NCBI GenBank assembly: GCA_938008535.1
Contig: CALLKF010000070.1
Span: 1-64,000, forward strand
Length of the DNA stretch: 64,000 bases
Direction of reading: 5' to 3'
From: an uncultured Saprospirales bacterium
Lineage (GTDB): Bacteria > Bacteroidota > Bacteroidia > Chitinophagales > JADIYW01
Shown here in pieces: positions 63,764-64,000 of the stretch. The position numbers and the translations under genes were made by a program. The notes under the pieces are model-generated. The model was not told where the DNA came from and did not search any database. It was given only the letters and a program-made list of their open reading frames with translations. How positions within the stretch are numbered: position 1 is the first letter of the stretch; each line of letters begins with the position of its first letter.

Positions 63764-64000
63764 ATTTTTGGAAAGCACAAAGTTACAAATCTGTTGTGAT
63801 TTTACCTAAAAGCAAGGTAATTAAATTGATAAAAATAGTGGTGTGGTTGTTTGCAAATTTGGTAGTAGGTATAAGTTGAATAGAATAAGTGCAAGACATT
63901 AGAAAAAAACAAGTAAAACAAACATATCAGATTGACATCATTAACATTTGACCAATAAGTACAACTTAACTAATAATTTCTAAATTTGATGAATGAAACC

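Noticed and set aside
63989..64000. Start of a rightward gene at the window edge
   Set aside because: A TAAATTTG box precedes an ATG, but only four codons are visible, so it cannot be called as a gene.

Overview
The window is AT-rich DNA from a member of the Bacteroidota; genus cannot be fixed from it. The evidence is the promoter signature TTG-N19/20-TAnnTTTG, the absence of strong Shine-Dalgarno sites, and the gene families present. These include b558-type SdhC, a short NuoG without the molybdopterin domain, DUF2807 adhesin heads, an OMP_b-brl-type receptor, a RemB/Wzi-like barrel, DUF2279, DUF2147 and many XXSCKK lipoproteins. It reads as ordinary chromosome with unusually visible small repeats; no prophage, IS transposase or CRISPR array was found.

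Layout. 0-0.5 kb: the start of elongation factor Ts runs in frame into a leucine-rich-repeat segment. 0.5-8 kb: sdhC, acyl-CoA-binding protein, a membrane protein, tRNA-Arg(CCU), metG, an LD-carboxypeptidase, a HIT protein and greA. 8-21.8 kb: a GT-C glycosyltransferase, a D-2-hydroxyacid dehydrogenase, rsmA, pepA-pdxA, an unknown protein, dprA, an outer-membrane barrel, DUF4442, DUF2147, a lipoprotein, tatD and a polysaccharide deacetylase. 21.9-28.8 kb: gltX and glnS side by side, two small ORFs, a tandem pair of paralogous secreted proteins, and pcm. 29-34.4 kb: an ECF sigma factor, an anti-sigma-like protein, two secreted beta-solenoid-like proteins and an outer-membrane receptor, probably one regulated surface module. 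34.4-39.9 kb: phosphohexomutase, acyltransferase and a TPR histidine kinase/LuxR regulator pair. 40-46 kb: a fatty acyl-CoA operon (acyl-CoA synthetase plus two acyl-CoA dehydrogenases, one without the catalytic Glu) flanked by an intact DUF2461 gene, two DUF2461 remnants, a 12-copy 21-bp minisatellite and a structured intergenic element. 46-51 kb: lipoproteins, a CvfB-like RNA-binding protein and DUF2279. 51-63.8 kb: one long leftward gene train, nuoG-H-I-J-K-ompA-L-small ORF-M-N, then crotonase, a lipoprotein, fumC and a Smr protein.

The main themes are respiration and the TCA cycle (sdhC, fumC, complex I), fatty acid activation and oxidation (ACBP, acyl-CoA synthetase, dehydrogenases, crotonase), tRNA charging (metG, gltX, glnS), and envelope and surface functions.

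The most unusual content is small-scale. There are heptamer arrays that have entered the tatD coding sequence twice, a 15-bp-arm palindrome inside metG, a terminator-like hairpin in the greA leader, and two non-canonical genes (an OmpA-domain lipoprotein and a 78-residue membrane ORF) embedded in the complex I operon. The EF-Ts/LRR chimera at the left edge is either an assembly artefact or a real recombination.
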